The notes: generated from the letters alone by a model not told the origin. Positions 7,626 to 16,435 are shown, numbered from the stretch's first letter. The stretch is DNA of 52,497 bases from an uncultured Opitutaceae bacterium (GCA_937902925.1 CALFNN010000095.1:1-52497); one strand, 5' to 3'. Numbers and translations: made by a program.

Positions 7626-9194
7626 TCAAGGTTCGAGGGTTTCGCGCCCGGCGGCGCTGCGCTGGAGGATTTTGGCCAGCGCGGCGCGGGCGCGGAGAAT
7701 ATCGGTTTTCACCTTGGCGAGGGAAACGTGGAGCTTCCGGGCGATCTCCTCGTAAGGCAGGTCTTCAAAATGATAGAGCACGAGCGGCACCCGCTGGTGC
7801 TCGGGGAGTTGCTCGAGGGCGTGCTCCACGAGCGCGCGCCGCTCGCCGGCATCCATCCCGGCAAAAAACGCGTCGGGCGCGGCAAACTCGACCGCGGGCT
7901 CGTCACGCTCCGCCCCGGCGTCGTCGGCGCGGCGGAACTCCGAGAAGAACTTCCACCGGTTGCGGTAACGCGAGAGGTGGTTGAGGGAGAGGTTGGTCGC
8001 GACCGTCTTCAACCAGCCTCCGGCAGTCGGGCTCGTGCTCAGGGTCTCGAAGTGCTGGTGGGCTTTCAGGAAGACTTCCTGGGAGATATCCTCCGCCTGC
8101 GCCTCGTTGTTGGTCAGGCGGGCGGCGGTGGCGAAGACCATGTCCTGGTAGGCGCGCATGAACGTCGTAAAATCGGACGGCGGCGCTATGGCCGGGGTTG
8201 CGGTTGGCACGGGAGTTTCATCGTTCGCCTGCACAACACGCACCTGGAGCGGAAAGTTGCTGGAATCCGGGGCCATCGCCCCATGCGGCGCCTCGGCGGC
8301 CGGTTCCGGCGGCGGCGTCCCGGCGGCCTCCGCCGCCTCATCCGGCTCGGGTTCGCCTCGCAACCGGCGTTTGAACGCCACGAAGGCTTTCCGCGCCCGT
8401 TCGCCCGCCGCCCGGAATTTCGCCTCGGTCAGCCCGAGCGTCTCGATTTTCCAGAGGCTGCTGTCCCAGCGGCGCGACTCCCCGGGCAGGCCGTAACCGT
8501 TGTCGGCGACCAACCCGCCGGCGAGGTTGAGGAGACATGCGAGTTCATGCCCAAGGTCGGCGGAGCGCAGCATGTATTGGTTGCGCACCGCCTCGACGAT
8601 CTCGGCGGGAAACTTCCACTCCCCCAGCACCATGGCGGCCACTTCGGAACTCGGAAACCCGAAGAGCCGCGCTTCCCACGTCAGGTAGTCGTCGTCCCGC
8701 ACCGGGTGGTAAGACTCGACGTTGCCGTAGCGGTCGGCCAGCCGGTCCAGGACGAGAAGGCCCAGCGGTCGCATCAGGCCCGCGGTGTAGGCGCTGCGGG
8801 CGTCGAGCCCGCATTCCGTGGCGAGTTGCTCGCAGACGAGCGCGGTGTGGAGCATGTGTTCGCGCAGTTCCTCCGCCTCCACCCCGTAATAGGCGAGCGC
8901 CCGGTCGGCCAGATGCGCGGTCGCCACGTCGCCGACGATGCGAAAAATCTCCTGAAAACCCACGCGCGCCACCGCCTCCTCCACCGAGCCGGTCCGCTGC
9001 TCGCCGCCGTAGACGACGCTGTTGCCGATACGAATGATGTGGGCCGCCAGCGTCGCGTCCCGCTTGATCAGCTCCCCAATCTTGTGGAGTCCGCTGTTCG
9101 TGTCGCGCAGGAGACCATCGAGCTCGGAGAACACCCGCGGGGCCGGGGGCAGCGATCGGGCGATCTCGAGGATTCTCTCACGGGTGGCGGCCAT
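7626..9194 (-). CDS. HDOD domain fused to ECF-type sigma factor
   Basis: This is one uninterrupted frame of 522 residues. Residues about 10-230 form an HDOD domain closely resembling the stand-alone copy at 19252-20112 (IARSLPPAPRVFSELDGLL, VGFQEIFRIVG). The HD position of metal phosphohydrolases reads AGLMRPLG instead of a LLHDIG type, so it is not catalytic. Residues about 285-340 are a Pro/Ala/Glu linker. Residues 341-522 are a sigma-70 ECF module: region 2 with DISQEVFLKAHQHF and GWLKTVATNLSLNHL, and region 4 with LPEHQRVPLVLYHFEDLPYEEIA. ATG 9194 was chosen because it aligns with the paralogue's start; a longer start at 9236 exists. It heads an operon with an anti-sigma-like and a beta-repeat/RDD gene. 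The inference is a sigma factor carrying its own signalling or oligomerisation domain. Confidence 0.9.
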   Translation of the reverse strand: MAATRERILEIARSLPPAPRVFSELDGLLRDTNSGLHKIGELIKRDATLAAHIIRIGNSVVYGGEQRTGSVEEAVARVGFQEIFRIVGDVATAHLADRALAYYGVEAEELREHMLHTALVCEQLATECGLDARSAYTAGLMRPLGLLVLDRLADRYGNVESYHPVRDDDYLTWEARLFGFPSSEVAAMVLGEWKFPAEIVEAVRNQYMLRSADLGHELACLLNLAGGLVADNGYGLPGESRRWDSSLWKIETLGLTEAKFRAAGERARKAFVAFKRRLRGEPEPDEAAEAAGTPPPEPAAEAPHGAMAPDSSNFPLQVRVVQANDETPVPTATPAIAPPSDFTTFMRAYQDMVFATAARLTNNEAQAEDISQEVFLKAHQHFETLSTSPTAGGWLKTVATNLSLNHLSRYRNRWKFFSEFRRADDAGAERDEPAVEFAAPDAFFAGMDAGERRALVEHALEQLPEHQRVPLVLYHFEDLPYEEIARKLHVSLAKVKTDILRARAALAKILQRSAAGRETLEP

Positions 9195-9388
9195 CGGGGC
9201 ACAACCGCAATAACGTCCGCCCTCGCGTCCAAGCAAGTGGGAAGACAGACGCAGGCACGGCGATGCGACGGGTTATCATCGATTTGCTGTCTCATCGGCA
9301 CGTCCCCGAACGTGTTAAGCAAAAGGTCGACAGACTAATCACCCGCATGGGGCTGGATTTGACCCCAGCGCCCGAATTTCGGGAATCC

Positions 9389-9826
9389 TCAGGTGTGAAA
9401 CAGCCGGCCGAGCGCAGGATCCGCCTCGACGATTTCCTGAATGTCATGGCGGACGGCCTGGACCGCCCAGGGATCGAAATCGGGCGAGCCCCGCTTCTGC
9501 TCCAGCGCATCCCACTGGTGTAACAAGTCCGCGAGCTGGCCGATCTGGGTCGGGTCGGGCGGGGCGTCTGCTTGCACAAAATTGTCGAGCGCCGCCGCCG
9601 TCGCGGTATATCGTCTCCGGCGGACCAGCCAGTCCCGTGCAAACCAAGCCGTGGCCGCCGCGATCGTCGCCAGCGCGATCAGCGCGAGGCGGTGGGTGAG
9701 CGTCCCCACCACCGTCAGGACCGCCGTCGCCCCCGCCGCCGTGAGACAGACCAGATAGACGGCGCGGGCGATCATTTCATTGGGCGTATTGAACTCCCGA
9801 TTCCTGGGGCTGTGTCGGAATTTCAT
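9389..9826 (-). CDS. Small two-span membrane protein, function unknown
   Basis: The product is about 145 residues if translation starts at ATG 9824-9826 (MKFRHSPRNREF); an internal ATG at about residue 17 (MIARAVYL) is also possible. Two adjacent hydrophobic segments (ARAVYLVCLTAAGATAVLTV and LALIALATIAAATAWF) are followed by a basic stretch (RRRRYTATAAALDNF) and a charged C-terminal domain of about 75 residues with TQIGQLADLLHQWDALEQK. I do not recognise a named family. It lies downstream of another small membrane-protein gene and the ammonium transporter on the same strand. The longer frame reaching to 10075 overlaps the neighbour and reads like a shadow. Confidence 0.6.
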   Translation of the reverse strand: MKFRHSPRNREFNTPNEMIARAVYLVCLTAAGATAVLTVVGTLTHRLALIALATIAAATAWFARDWLVRRRRYTATAAALDNFVQADAPPDPTQIGQLADLLHQWDALEQKRGSPDFDPWAVQAVRHDIQEIVEADPALGRLFHT

Positions 9827-9960
9827 GACAACAACCGTGGCACGACACGACCACCCGCGCCGCCCGCCAAGAACGGGCCACGCCGCGAGGAGGCCGCGGG
9901 AACGAGTTTTTTGATCGCAGTCCGCTGGCGGAGACGCCCGGTCCCCGCCAGCGCCGCGAA

Positions 9961-10290
9961 TCAAGAGCCGGTCGCGAGGCGCCGGCGGAGTTGATGAAAG
10001 AGGGTCCAGCCATAGCCGGCCACCACTCCACCGGACACGAACCACTGCGTGCCCTCCACGAACAGCAGCGGGCATACGAGCTGCACGAGCGCCAGTGCGA
10101 TGAGCAGGTAGGCAACCCGCGCGCCGGCCCCGGGCATGAGGGACCAGCCGTTCTTGAGCTTGCCCGCCTGTTCCCGCTCCGCGTGGCGCCGGAGCGCAGC
10201 CTGCTGCAGGTTACCAAACGCGAGCCCGATGACCCCGCCGGCCGCCAGGCCGACGAGATCGCGGGCGATATCGATGAGTTCGAGATGCAT
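9961..10290 (-). CDS. Small membrane protein downstream of ammonium transporter
   Basis: The product is a hypothetical protein of 109 residues with three hydrophobic stretches: an N-terminal ARDLVGLAAGGVIGLAFG, a central VAYLLIALALVQLVCPLLF and a C-terminal FVSGGVVAGYGWTLF. A basic linker (RRHAEREQAGKLKNG) separates the first two. No named family is recognised. The gene starts 24 bases after the stop of the ammonium transporter on the same strand, so co-transcription is likely. It is not a PII protein, which is the usual amt partner. Several longer frames in other phases overlap it, but this one has the best start and the best membrane-protein composition. Confidence 0.6.
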   Translation of the reverse strand: MHLELIDIARDLVGLAAGGVIGLAFGNLQQAALRRHAEREQAGKLKNGWSLMPGAGARVAYLLIALALVQLVCPLLFVEGTQWFVSGGVVAGYGWTLFHQLRRRLATGS

Positions 10291-10314
10291 GACGATCGAG
10301 GGGTTTTGCAGACG

Positions 10315-11994
10315 TTACTTGGCGACCGGGGTCTCGGACTGTTTGTCCATGACCATGCCGGCATAGCCGGCCACGCCCATCTCCGGGATGTCGAGGCCTT
10401 CGATCTCGACTTCCACCGATACGCGGTTGCCCACGAGTTTCTCGGCGATGAAGTAGGCGATGAACGAAAGAATCGAGAGCGTGACGAAGCAAGTGACCAC
10501 GCCGACGAGCTCGGCCCAGAACTGGCTCATGCCGCCGCCGTAGAACAGGCCGGTGACCGTGCCGGCCACGCCGTTCCAGCCGTCGCCGTAGGTGCCGTCG
10601 GCGAAGAGGCCGATCGAGAGGCAACCCCAGGCGCCATTGACGCCGTGCACCGAGATGGCGCCGACCGCATCGTCAATCCGATGTTTGTCGAAGAAGAACA
10701 CGGCCTCGACCACCAGGATGCCGGAGATGATCCCAATCCAAGCCGCGCCGCTCGCGCTCACGAACGCACACGGAGCCGTGATCGCCACGAGGCCGGCGAG
10801 CATGCCGTTGCACATCATGGACGGATCGGGCTTCTTCGTCTTGAACCACCACATGTAGAGCGTGGTCGCGAGGGCCGCAGTGGCGGACGCGAGCATGGTG
10901 TTGACGGCGACGACCGCGATGCGGAGGTCGGTGCCGGCGAGGGTCGAGCCCGGGTTGAAGCCGAACCAGCCGAACGCCAGGATGAACGTGCCGAGCATCA
11001 CCATCGGGATGTTGTGCGGCATGATCGGGTGCACGAGCTTGCCCGCCTTGTCGTATTTCCCGTGGCGGGGCCCGATGAGCCAGGCGAAGATCAACGCAAT
11101 GACGCCACCCTGCATGTGCACGACCGAGGAGCCGGCGAAGTCCACATGGCCGTGGCCGAGGCCGAAGTTCGTGCCGAGCTGGGCGAGCCAGCCGCCACCC
11201 CAGACCCAGTTGCCGAAGACGGGATACATGAAGGTGCCGATGCAGCATCCGTAGATCATGAACGCGGAGAATTTCCAGCGCTCGGCCGCGGCGCCGGTCG
11301 GGATCGTCGCGGTCGTGTCCATGAACACCATCTGGAAGAGGAAGAGCGCGAAGGCCGCGGTATCATAGCCCGCGCCCTGCAGCATGAAGCCCTTGAGGCC
11401 GAGCAGGCCGAAGGGATGGCCGAAGAGCGTCACGGTGAACTCGTTGTTCAGCCCCGCATAGCCGCCCATCGTGCCGATCGCGCCGAGGCCGCCGAACATG
11501 AAGGCGAAGCCGCAGACATAAAACCCGAGCATGCCCATCGGGTAGATCATGAAGTTCATCGCCATGGTGTGGCTCGAGTTCTTCGCACGGCACAGACCCG
11601 TCTCGACGAGCGCGAAACCCGCCTGCATGAACATGACGAGGAAGCCCGTGACGAGCGTCCACATGAAGTTAACCGCAACGCGATTGTGGCCGACGTTGTC
11701 CGCCAGCTTGACGGCCAGCGGTTCGACCTTCGCCTGCGCGGCATAGTCGTCGGACGCCTTCTTGGCGTCGTCGTAGGCTTTCTTTTTCGCGGGGTCCTTG
11801 GCGTCGTCGGCGCTCAGGTCGGCTGGCGCACTGACGATGAAGCCGGGCACATCGGAGGCGACGCCGGTCGCCGTGCCCGCTGGATCCGGTTTGGGATCGT
11901 CGGCCATTATGCGTGGCGCGCCGAGGCTGCTGAAAAGCGCTAACGCCATCGCGGCTGCGCGGAACCATTTCAAACCTGAATACCGATTTTTCAT
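10315..11994 (-). CDS. amt: Ammonium transporter (Amt/Rh family)
   Basis: This 559-residue inner-membrane channel conducts ammonium/ammonia. An N-terminal leader (hydrophobic, ending near APRIMADD) precedes a periplasmic extension of about 65 Asp/Lys-rich residues. The 11-helix Amt core then starts at VNFMWTLVTGFLVMFMQAGF. Diagnostic segments are FALVETGLCRAKN, the pore histidines in VDFAGSSVVHMQGG and SVHGVNGAWG, and GTFILAFGWFGFNPGS. The start was set at ATG 11992-11994 (MKNRYSGL), because the extra 10 upstream residues lack support. No glnK/PII gene is adjacent; two small membrane-protein genes follow instead. An orphan KdpE-like regulator is encoded just upstream on the same strand. Confidence 0.95.
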   Translation of the reverse strand: MKNRYSGLKWFRAAAMALALFSSLGAPRIMADDPKPDPAGTATGVASDVPGFIVSAPADLSADDAKDPAKKKAYDDAKKASDDYAAQAKVEPLAVKLADNVGHNRVAVNFMWTLVTGFLVMFMQAGFALVETGLCRAKNSSHTMAMNFMIYPMGMLGFYVCGFAFMFGGLGAIGTMGGYAGLNNEFTVTLFGHPFGLLGLKGFMLQGAGYDTAAFALFLFQMVFMDTTATIPTGAAAERWKFSAFMIYGCCIGTFMYPVFGNWVWGGGWLAQLGTNFGLGHGHVDFAGSSVVHMQGGVIALIFAWLIGPRHGKYDKAGKLVHPIMPHNIPMVMLGTFILAFGWFGFNPGSTLAGTDLRIAVVAVNTMLASATAALATTLYMWWFKTKKPDPSMMCNGMLAGLVAITAPCAFVSASGAAWIGIISGILVVEAVFFFDKHRIDDAVGAISVHGVNGAWGCLSIGLFADGTYGDGWNGVAGTVTGLFYGGGMSQFWAELVGVVTCFVTLSILSFIAYFIAEKLVGNRVSVEVEIEGLDIPEMGVAGYAGMVMDKQSETPVAK

Positions 11995-12200
11995 TGTGAT
12001 GGGTGCTGAGTTGATCAGGGGCATGCTCGATTAATTGCTGGTGCGATTGAGCGTCCCACACGTCGCAACCCCCATACCAAGCGGCATAGACAAAAAATAT
12101 ATTTTCCAGCCGCGAACATGAACAAAATATGGACGCCGCACGCCCGACCCGTGGAGCGGCCCACCTCCGGTGCGCCTGGTGCCACCGGGACATAACGCCA

Positions 12201-12225
12201 GCGGGACTTCCTCGCCAGGTCCCGC
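12201..12225 (-). terminator. Inverted repeat after the KdpE-like gene, possible terminator
   Basis: Bases 12201-12209 (gcgggactt) and 12217-12225 (aggtcccgc) form a 9-bp stem with one G-U pair and a 7-base loop, 12 bases beyond the stop of the KdpE-like gene. No U tract follows, so factor-independent termination is uncertain. It may instead insulate amt from the regulator gene. Confidence 0.35.
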
Positions 12226-12237
12226 GGTCGGTGCGGG

Positions 12238-12936
12238 TTACGGTTCGCTTACGAACCGATAGCCGATACCCGACTCCGTCTGGAAAAATTTCGGCGCATC
12301 GAGCTCGTCCTCGAGCTTCCGCCGCAACCGCATCATGTAGGTGCGCAGGTAGTGCGTCTGGCTCTCCGCCTTCGGTCCCCACAACTCCCGGAGAATCTGC
12401 CGGTGGTTGAGCGCCTTGTCGCGATGCGCGATGAACAACTGCAGCAACGCATACTCCATCGCCGTGAGCTTCACCGCGTGGCCCTCGCGTGTCACCCGCC
12501 GCCGCGCGAAATCCACCTCGACCGCGCCGAAGCGAAACGTGTTCGATGCCACCGCCGGTTTGATGCGCCGCAGCAGCGCGCGCAGCCGCGCCAGCAGTTC
12601 GCCGTCGCCGAACGGCTTCGTCAGGTAGTCGTCCGCCCCGGCGTCGAGCGCCGCGATCTTGCTGCCTTCCTGCCCGAACACCGACAGGATCAGCACCGGC
12701 ACCGCGCTCTCCCCGCGCAGGTGCGCGACCACCTCGACGCCGTTGATATCCGGCAAGCCGAGATCGAGGATGATCGCGTCGGGCGGATCGCGCCGGGCCT
12801 CGTCCAGCCCGCTTCCGCCGGAATCCGCCTCGCGCACCACATAACCCGCATCCTCGAGCGTCAGGCGCAGCAAGCGCCGGATCTGCACCTCGTCGTCGAT
12901 CACGAGCACTTTGAAGCGGGCAGGGTCGGCGATCAT
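12238..12936 (-). CDS. KdpE-like OmpR-family response regulator (orphan)
   Basis: The product is a 232-residue cytoplasmic DNA-binding regulator. The receiver domain (residues 8-122) has the acidic pair IDDE, the phosphoacceptor Asp58 in IILDLGLPD and Lys107 in DYLTKPF. The C-terminal winged helix (about 130-230) contains ILRELWGPKAESQTHYLRTY and ends with GIGYRF. The THYLRTYMMRLRRKLE signature is typical of KdpE, the activator of potassium-uptake kdpFABC. No KdpD sensor kinase and no kdp genes lie in the window. The start at 12934-12936 (MIADPARF) fits family length; an in-frame ATG at 12981 would add 15 residues. It lies upstream of amt on the same strand and is divergent from putA. Confidence 0.87.
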   Translation of the reverse strand: MIADPARFKVLVIDDEVQIRRLLRLTLEDAGYVVREADSGGSGLDEARRDPPDAIILDLGLPDINGVEVVAHLRGESAVPVLILSVFGQEGSKIAALDAGADDYLTKPFGDGELLARLRALLRRIKPAVASNTFRFGAVEVDFARRRVTREGHAVKLTAMEYALLQLFIAHRDKALNHRQILRELWGPKAESQTHYLRTYMMRLRRKLEDELDAPKFFQTESGIGYRFVSEP

Positions 12937-13249
12937 CGTTGGGGCAGGCCTTCCGGGGTTTGGGACTGGATGCTCGTGCATCGTGCCCTTCCACTCGCCG
13001 CTGGCGCCGACCCACGCGTGGTCGCAGCCGCGGAAGGCCCCGAACGGGAAGTGGTAAGCACAGGGGTCATGATTTTGCCAGTTGTCGCAGCAACCATACC
13101 AAATGCGCATGTTCCGCCCCGAGCGCAAGCGGCCCGCGCCAACTAACACTTAGCCAACCAATAAGCGGCCGTTCATCCGGCGGTTGGCGGCCTGCCGGCC
13201 CTTGCCACTATCCGGCCGCCGGCGACACTCTGGCCAACAAAACAACCTC
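12937..13249. other. Divergent intergenic region between KdpE-like gene and putA
   Basis: This stretch of about 313 bases must contain the promoters of two divergent genes. The segment 13142-13165 (aactaacacttagccaacca) is AT-richer than its surroundings and is the best place for a putA promoter. No operator dyad, RNA gene or extra coding frame could be supported. If the regulator starts at its upstream ATG (12981), the gap shrinks to 268 bases. Confidence 0.35.
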
Positions 13250-16200
13250 ATGTCTTCCTTTCTTCCCCCCGATCCGGTGCTGGAAAAACGCATCCGTGAA
13301 ATCGGCGAAAAACTTTTCGCCGCCATGGATGTCGCCCCCAGCCCGGGCATTTTCTCCAAGAAGGGCGCCCACGCCCGCGTGATGGAATGGTCGATGAAGG
13401 ATCCTGCCTTCAAGACCCAACTCTTTCGCTTCGTCGACGTCCTCCCGTCGCTCGACTCGTCCGCCGAGATCGTCCGCCATCTGCAGGAATACCTCGGCGA
13501 CAAGGCCGTCGAACTGAACCCCGCGATGAAGGTCGGGCTCGCCGCCTCATCCTTCGCGCCCGGGCTCGTCGCCGGGCCGGTCAAGGCCAACGTCGTCTCG
13601 ATGGCCGCCCAGTTCGTCGCCGGCGAGACCCCCGACGACCTCGTCAAGCAGCTCCGCAAAAACGCGCAGCTCGGCCTCGCCACCACCATCGACCTCCTCG
13701 GCGAAACCGTCGTCAGCGATGCCGAGGCCGATGTGTTTCTCCAGCGCAACCTCGACGTGCTCGACACCGTCGCCGTCGCGCTGGCCAAAGACCCGGCGCC
13801 CGGTTTCAGCGATGTCGGCCCGCGCGGTCCCCTGCCCCGGCTCAACCTCTCGGTCAAGGTCTCCGCCCTCACGCCCGACGTTCATCCGGCCGACCCGGAG
13901 AACTCCATCGTCGCCCTGAAAGAGCGTCTCCGCCCGATCCTCCGCCGTGCCGCCGAGGTTGGCGCGCTGATCAACTTCGACATGGAGAGCTACAAGTTCA
14001 AGGACCTCACGCTCGCGCTCTTCAAATCGATCTTCGAGGAACCCGAATTCCGAGAAAAGCCCGCCGCGGGCATCGCGCTCCAGGCTTATCTCCGCGACTG
14101 CGAACGCGACCTCCGCGACCTCGTCGCCTGGGCCCGCACGCACCATCGGCCGCTCAACGTCCGCCTCGTGAAGGGCGCCTATTGGGACTACGAGACGATC
14201 CTGGCGCAACAACGCGAATGGCCGGTTCCCGTCTGGTCAAAAAAGCCCGAGAGCGACGCAAACTACGAAAAGCTCTCCCTGTTCCTCCTGGAGAACGCGG
14301 ATGTCATCACCCCGAATTTTGCCTCGCACAACGTCCGCTCGTGCGCCCACGCGATCGCGCAGGCCGAGCGCCTCGGCATCGATCCGCGCGCCTACGAATT
14401 CCAGGCGCTCTACGGGATGGCCGACGAGTTGAAGCGCGCGCTGCTGCAAAGCGGCCATCGCGTGCGCGAGTATTGCGCGATTGGCGAGTTGCTCCCCGGC
14501 ATGGCCTACCTCGTCCGCCGGCTGCTCGAAAATACGAGCAACGAGGGCTTCCTCCGCCAAAAAAACATGGGCGAGGCGACGCGGGACGAGTTGCTCAGGA
14601 ATCCGGCGGATCTGGTAGGGCCCGACCTTCGGGCGGGTCGCTCCGACGCGATGAATCCAACGGCCCGCCCGGAGGTCGGGTCCTACCCTTTCCGCAACGC
14701 CCCCAACACCGACTTCACCCTCGCCGCCGCCCGCGAAAAACAGCGCGCCGCCTTCACCGCCGTCACCGCCCGACTCGGCCAGCGTCACCCGCTCGTCATC
14801 GGCGGCAAAAAAATCTCCGATCGCGAATTCGTCGCGTCCGTCAATCCCGCCCGCCCCTCGCAGATCGTCGGCCACTGGGCTCGCGCCACCATCAAGGACG
14901 CCGATGCCGCCGTCGCGGCCGCCCGCGCCGCGTTTCCCGCGTGGCGCGCCACGCCCGCCGGCGACCGCGCCAAAATCCTCGAGCGCGCTGCCGACCTCAT
15001 GGAGGCGCGTCGCTTCGACCTCAACGCGCTCCTCATCCTCGAGGCTGCGAAACCGTGGCTCGAAGCCGACGCGGACCTCTCCGAGGCGATCGATTTCTGC
15101 CGCTTCTATGCCGTCGAGATGCGCCGGCTCGACCGTCCGCAGGTCACGCAGGCCGTGCCCGGCGAACGCTGCACGCAGGTGTTCACGCCACGCGGCGTCG
15201 GCGTCGCCATCGCCCCGTGGAATTTTCCACTCGCGATCCTGACCGGCCTCGTCGTCGCGCCGCTCGTCGCCGGCAACGCCGTCATCATGAAACCCGCCGA
15301 GCAAACCACGATCATCGGCGCGGCGTTGATGGACGTCCTCACCGAGGCCGGCATCCCCGCGGGAGTCGTGAATTTCCTCCCCGGCTTCGGCGAGGACATC
15401 GGCGCGCACCTCGTCGCGCACCCACAGGTCGACTTCATCGCCTTCACCGGCTCGCGCGCCGTCGGCACCAAAATCTGGGAGACCGCCGGCCACACCTCAC
15501 CCGGTCAGGCCAATCTGAAAAAAGTCGTCTGCGAAATGGGCGGCAAGAACGCGCTCATCGTCGACGACGATGCCGACCTCGATGAGGCGATCCCCGCCGC
15601 GCTCTACAGCGCGTTCGGGTTCAGCGGACAGAAATGCTCCGCGCTCTCGCGGCTCATCGTGCTCGACGGCATTCACGACGAGTTCGTCGCGCGCTTCGTT
15701 TCCGCGTGTGCCAACCTCCCTGTGGGCGATCCCGCCCAGCCCGGCACCGTCGTCTGCCCCGTGATCGACGCCGAGGCGCAGAAGAAAATCCTCGCGATGA
15801 TCGAGCAGGGCAAACGCGAGGCGAAGCTCGCCTTCCAGGCGACGCTCTCTCCCGAACTACTCGCCAGCGGCGGCTACTTTGTCCCGCCGACCGTCTTCAC
15901 CGACGCGAAGCCCGACGCCACGATCGCCCGTGAGGAAATCTTCGGGCCGGTCGTGGCGATCCTGCGCGCGAAGAATCTCGGCGACGCGATCGCCCTCTTG
16001 AATTCGACCGACTACGCGCTGACCGGCGGCCTGTTTTCGCGGAGCCCGCACGCCCTCGAACGCGCGCAGCGTGAATTGATGTGCGGCAACCTCTATCTCA
16101 ACCGCGGCATCACCGGCGCCATCGTCGAGCGCCATCCATTTGGCGGTTTCAAGATGTCCGGCGGCGGCACGAAAGCCGGTGGCCGGGGCTACCTCGAAAA

Positions 16201-16279
16201 CTTTCTGTTCCCGCGCGTCATCGCCGAGAACGTCATGCGCCGTGGTTTCACGCCGCCAGAGGAGCGGACGTCAACCTGA
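13250..16279 (+). CDS. putA: Bifunctional proline dehydrogenase / P5C dehydrogenase PutA
   Basis: The product (1009 residues) oxidises proline to glutamate in two steps. The N-terminal proline dehydrogenase barrel spans roughly residues 130-440 (NLSVKVSAL, VRLVKGAYWDYE, ASHNVRS). The C-terminal aldehyde dehydrogenase spans about 510-990, with PWNFPLAI, catalytic Glu762 in VCEMGGKN and catalytic Cys796 in GFSGQKCSAL. There is no N-terminal ribbon-helix-helix, so it is not the autoregulating enterobacterial type. Translation starts at ATG 13250 (MSSFLPPDP). Unusually, residues about 455-480, between the two enzymes, are encoded by a palindromic repeat (14614-14687). The gene is divergent from the KdpE-like regulator. 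No proline transporter gene is adjacent. Confidence 0.96.
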   Translation: MSSFLPPDPVLEKRIREIGEKLFAAMDVAPSPGIFSKKGAHARVMEWSMKDPAFKTQLFRFVDVLPSLDSSAEIVRHLQEYLGDKAVELNPAMKVGLAASSFAPGLVAGPVKANVVSMAAQFVAGETPDDLVKQLRKNAQLGLATTIDLLGETVVSDAEADVFLQRNLDVLDTVAVALAKDPAPGFSDVGPRGPLPRLNLSVKVSALTPDVHPADPENSIVALKERLRPILRRAAEVGALINFDMESYKFKDLTLALFKSIFEEPEFREKPAAGIALQAYLRDCERDLRDLVAWARTHHRPLNVRLVKGAYWDYETILAQQREWPVPVWSKKPESDANYEKLSLFLLENADVITPNFASHNVRSCAHAIAQAERLGIDPRAYEFQALYGMADELKRALLQSGHRVREYCAIGELLPGMAYLVRRLLENTSNEGFLRQKNMGEATRDELLRNPADLVGPDLRAGRSDAMNPTARPEVGSYPFRNAPNTDFTLAAAREKQRAAFTAVTARLGQRHPLVIGGKKISDREFVASVNPARPSQIVGHWARATIKDADAAVAAARAAFPAWRATPAGDRAKILERAADLMEARRFDLNALLILEAAKPWLEADADLSEAIDFCRFYAVEMRRLDRPQVTQAVPGERCTQVFTPRGVGVAIAPWNFPLAILTGLVVAPLVAGNAVIMKPAEQTTIIGAALMDVLTEAGIPAGVVNFLPGFGEDIGAHLVAHPQVDFIAFTGSRAVGTKIWETAGHTSPGQANLKKVVCEMGGKNALIVDDDADLDEAIPAALYSAFGFSGQKCSALSRLIVLDGIHDEFVARFVSACANLPVGDPAQPGTVVCPVIDAEAQKKILAMIEQGKREAKLAFQATLSPELLASGGYFVPPTVFTDAKPDATIAREEIFGPVVAILRAKNLGDAIALLNSTDYALTGGLFSRSPHALERAQRELMCGNLYLNRGITGAIVERHPFGGFKMSGGGTKAGGRGYLENFLFPRVIAENVMRRGFTPPEERTST
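14614..14687. repeat. Palindromic repeat inserted in frame within putA
   Basis: The left arm 14614-14640 and right arm 14661-14687 are 27 bases each and pair over their full length; 24 positions are Watson-Crick and the other three can form G-U pairs in RNA. The loop is 20 bases (14641-14660). The arms begin GGTAGGGCCCGACC and end GGTCGGGTCCTACC. The element keeps the putA frame open and adds about 25 residues (VGPDLRAGRSDAMNPTARP and following) in the linker between the two enzyme domains. This is a REP-like mobile-repeat layout inside a gene. Confidence 0.85.
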
Positions 16280-16435
16280 AGAAGCGCCGGTATCCTGCCG
16301 CCTCCGCGAAGCAAAAAAAGAAGATAAACTCTTCGGGCGCGATTTCGAAGAACCGCCTGGCCGCCCGTCAGCCCGACCCGATCGGACCGCCGGATTTCTT
16401 TGCAACCGCCGCTCCACCGGCTGTGTCTTGGTGAC

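Noticed and set aside
9370-9390. Palindrome cccgaatttcggg near the end of the 9389-9826 gene
   Set aside because: It is only 13 bases with a 1-base centre, so no stable hairpin forms, and chance is likely.
12160-12200. Possible sigma-54 promoter before amt (TGGCAC on the minus strand)
   Set aside because: The -12 part does not fit (no TTGC at the needed spacing), so only half of the consensus is present.
13387-15585. 732-residue plus-strand frame inside putA
   Set aside because: It is in another phase of putA and is made of Arg/Pro/Ala-rich sequence without domains.
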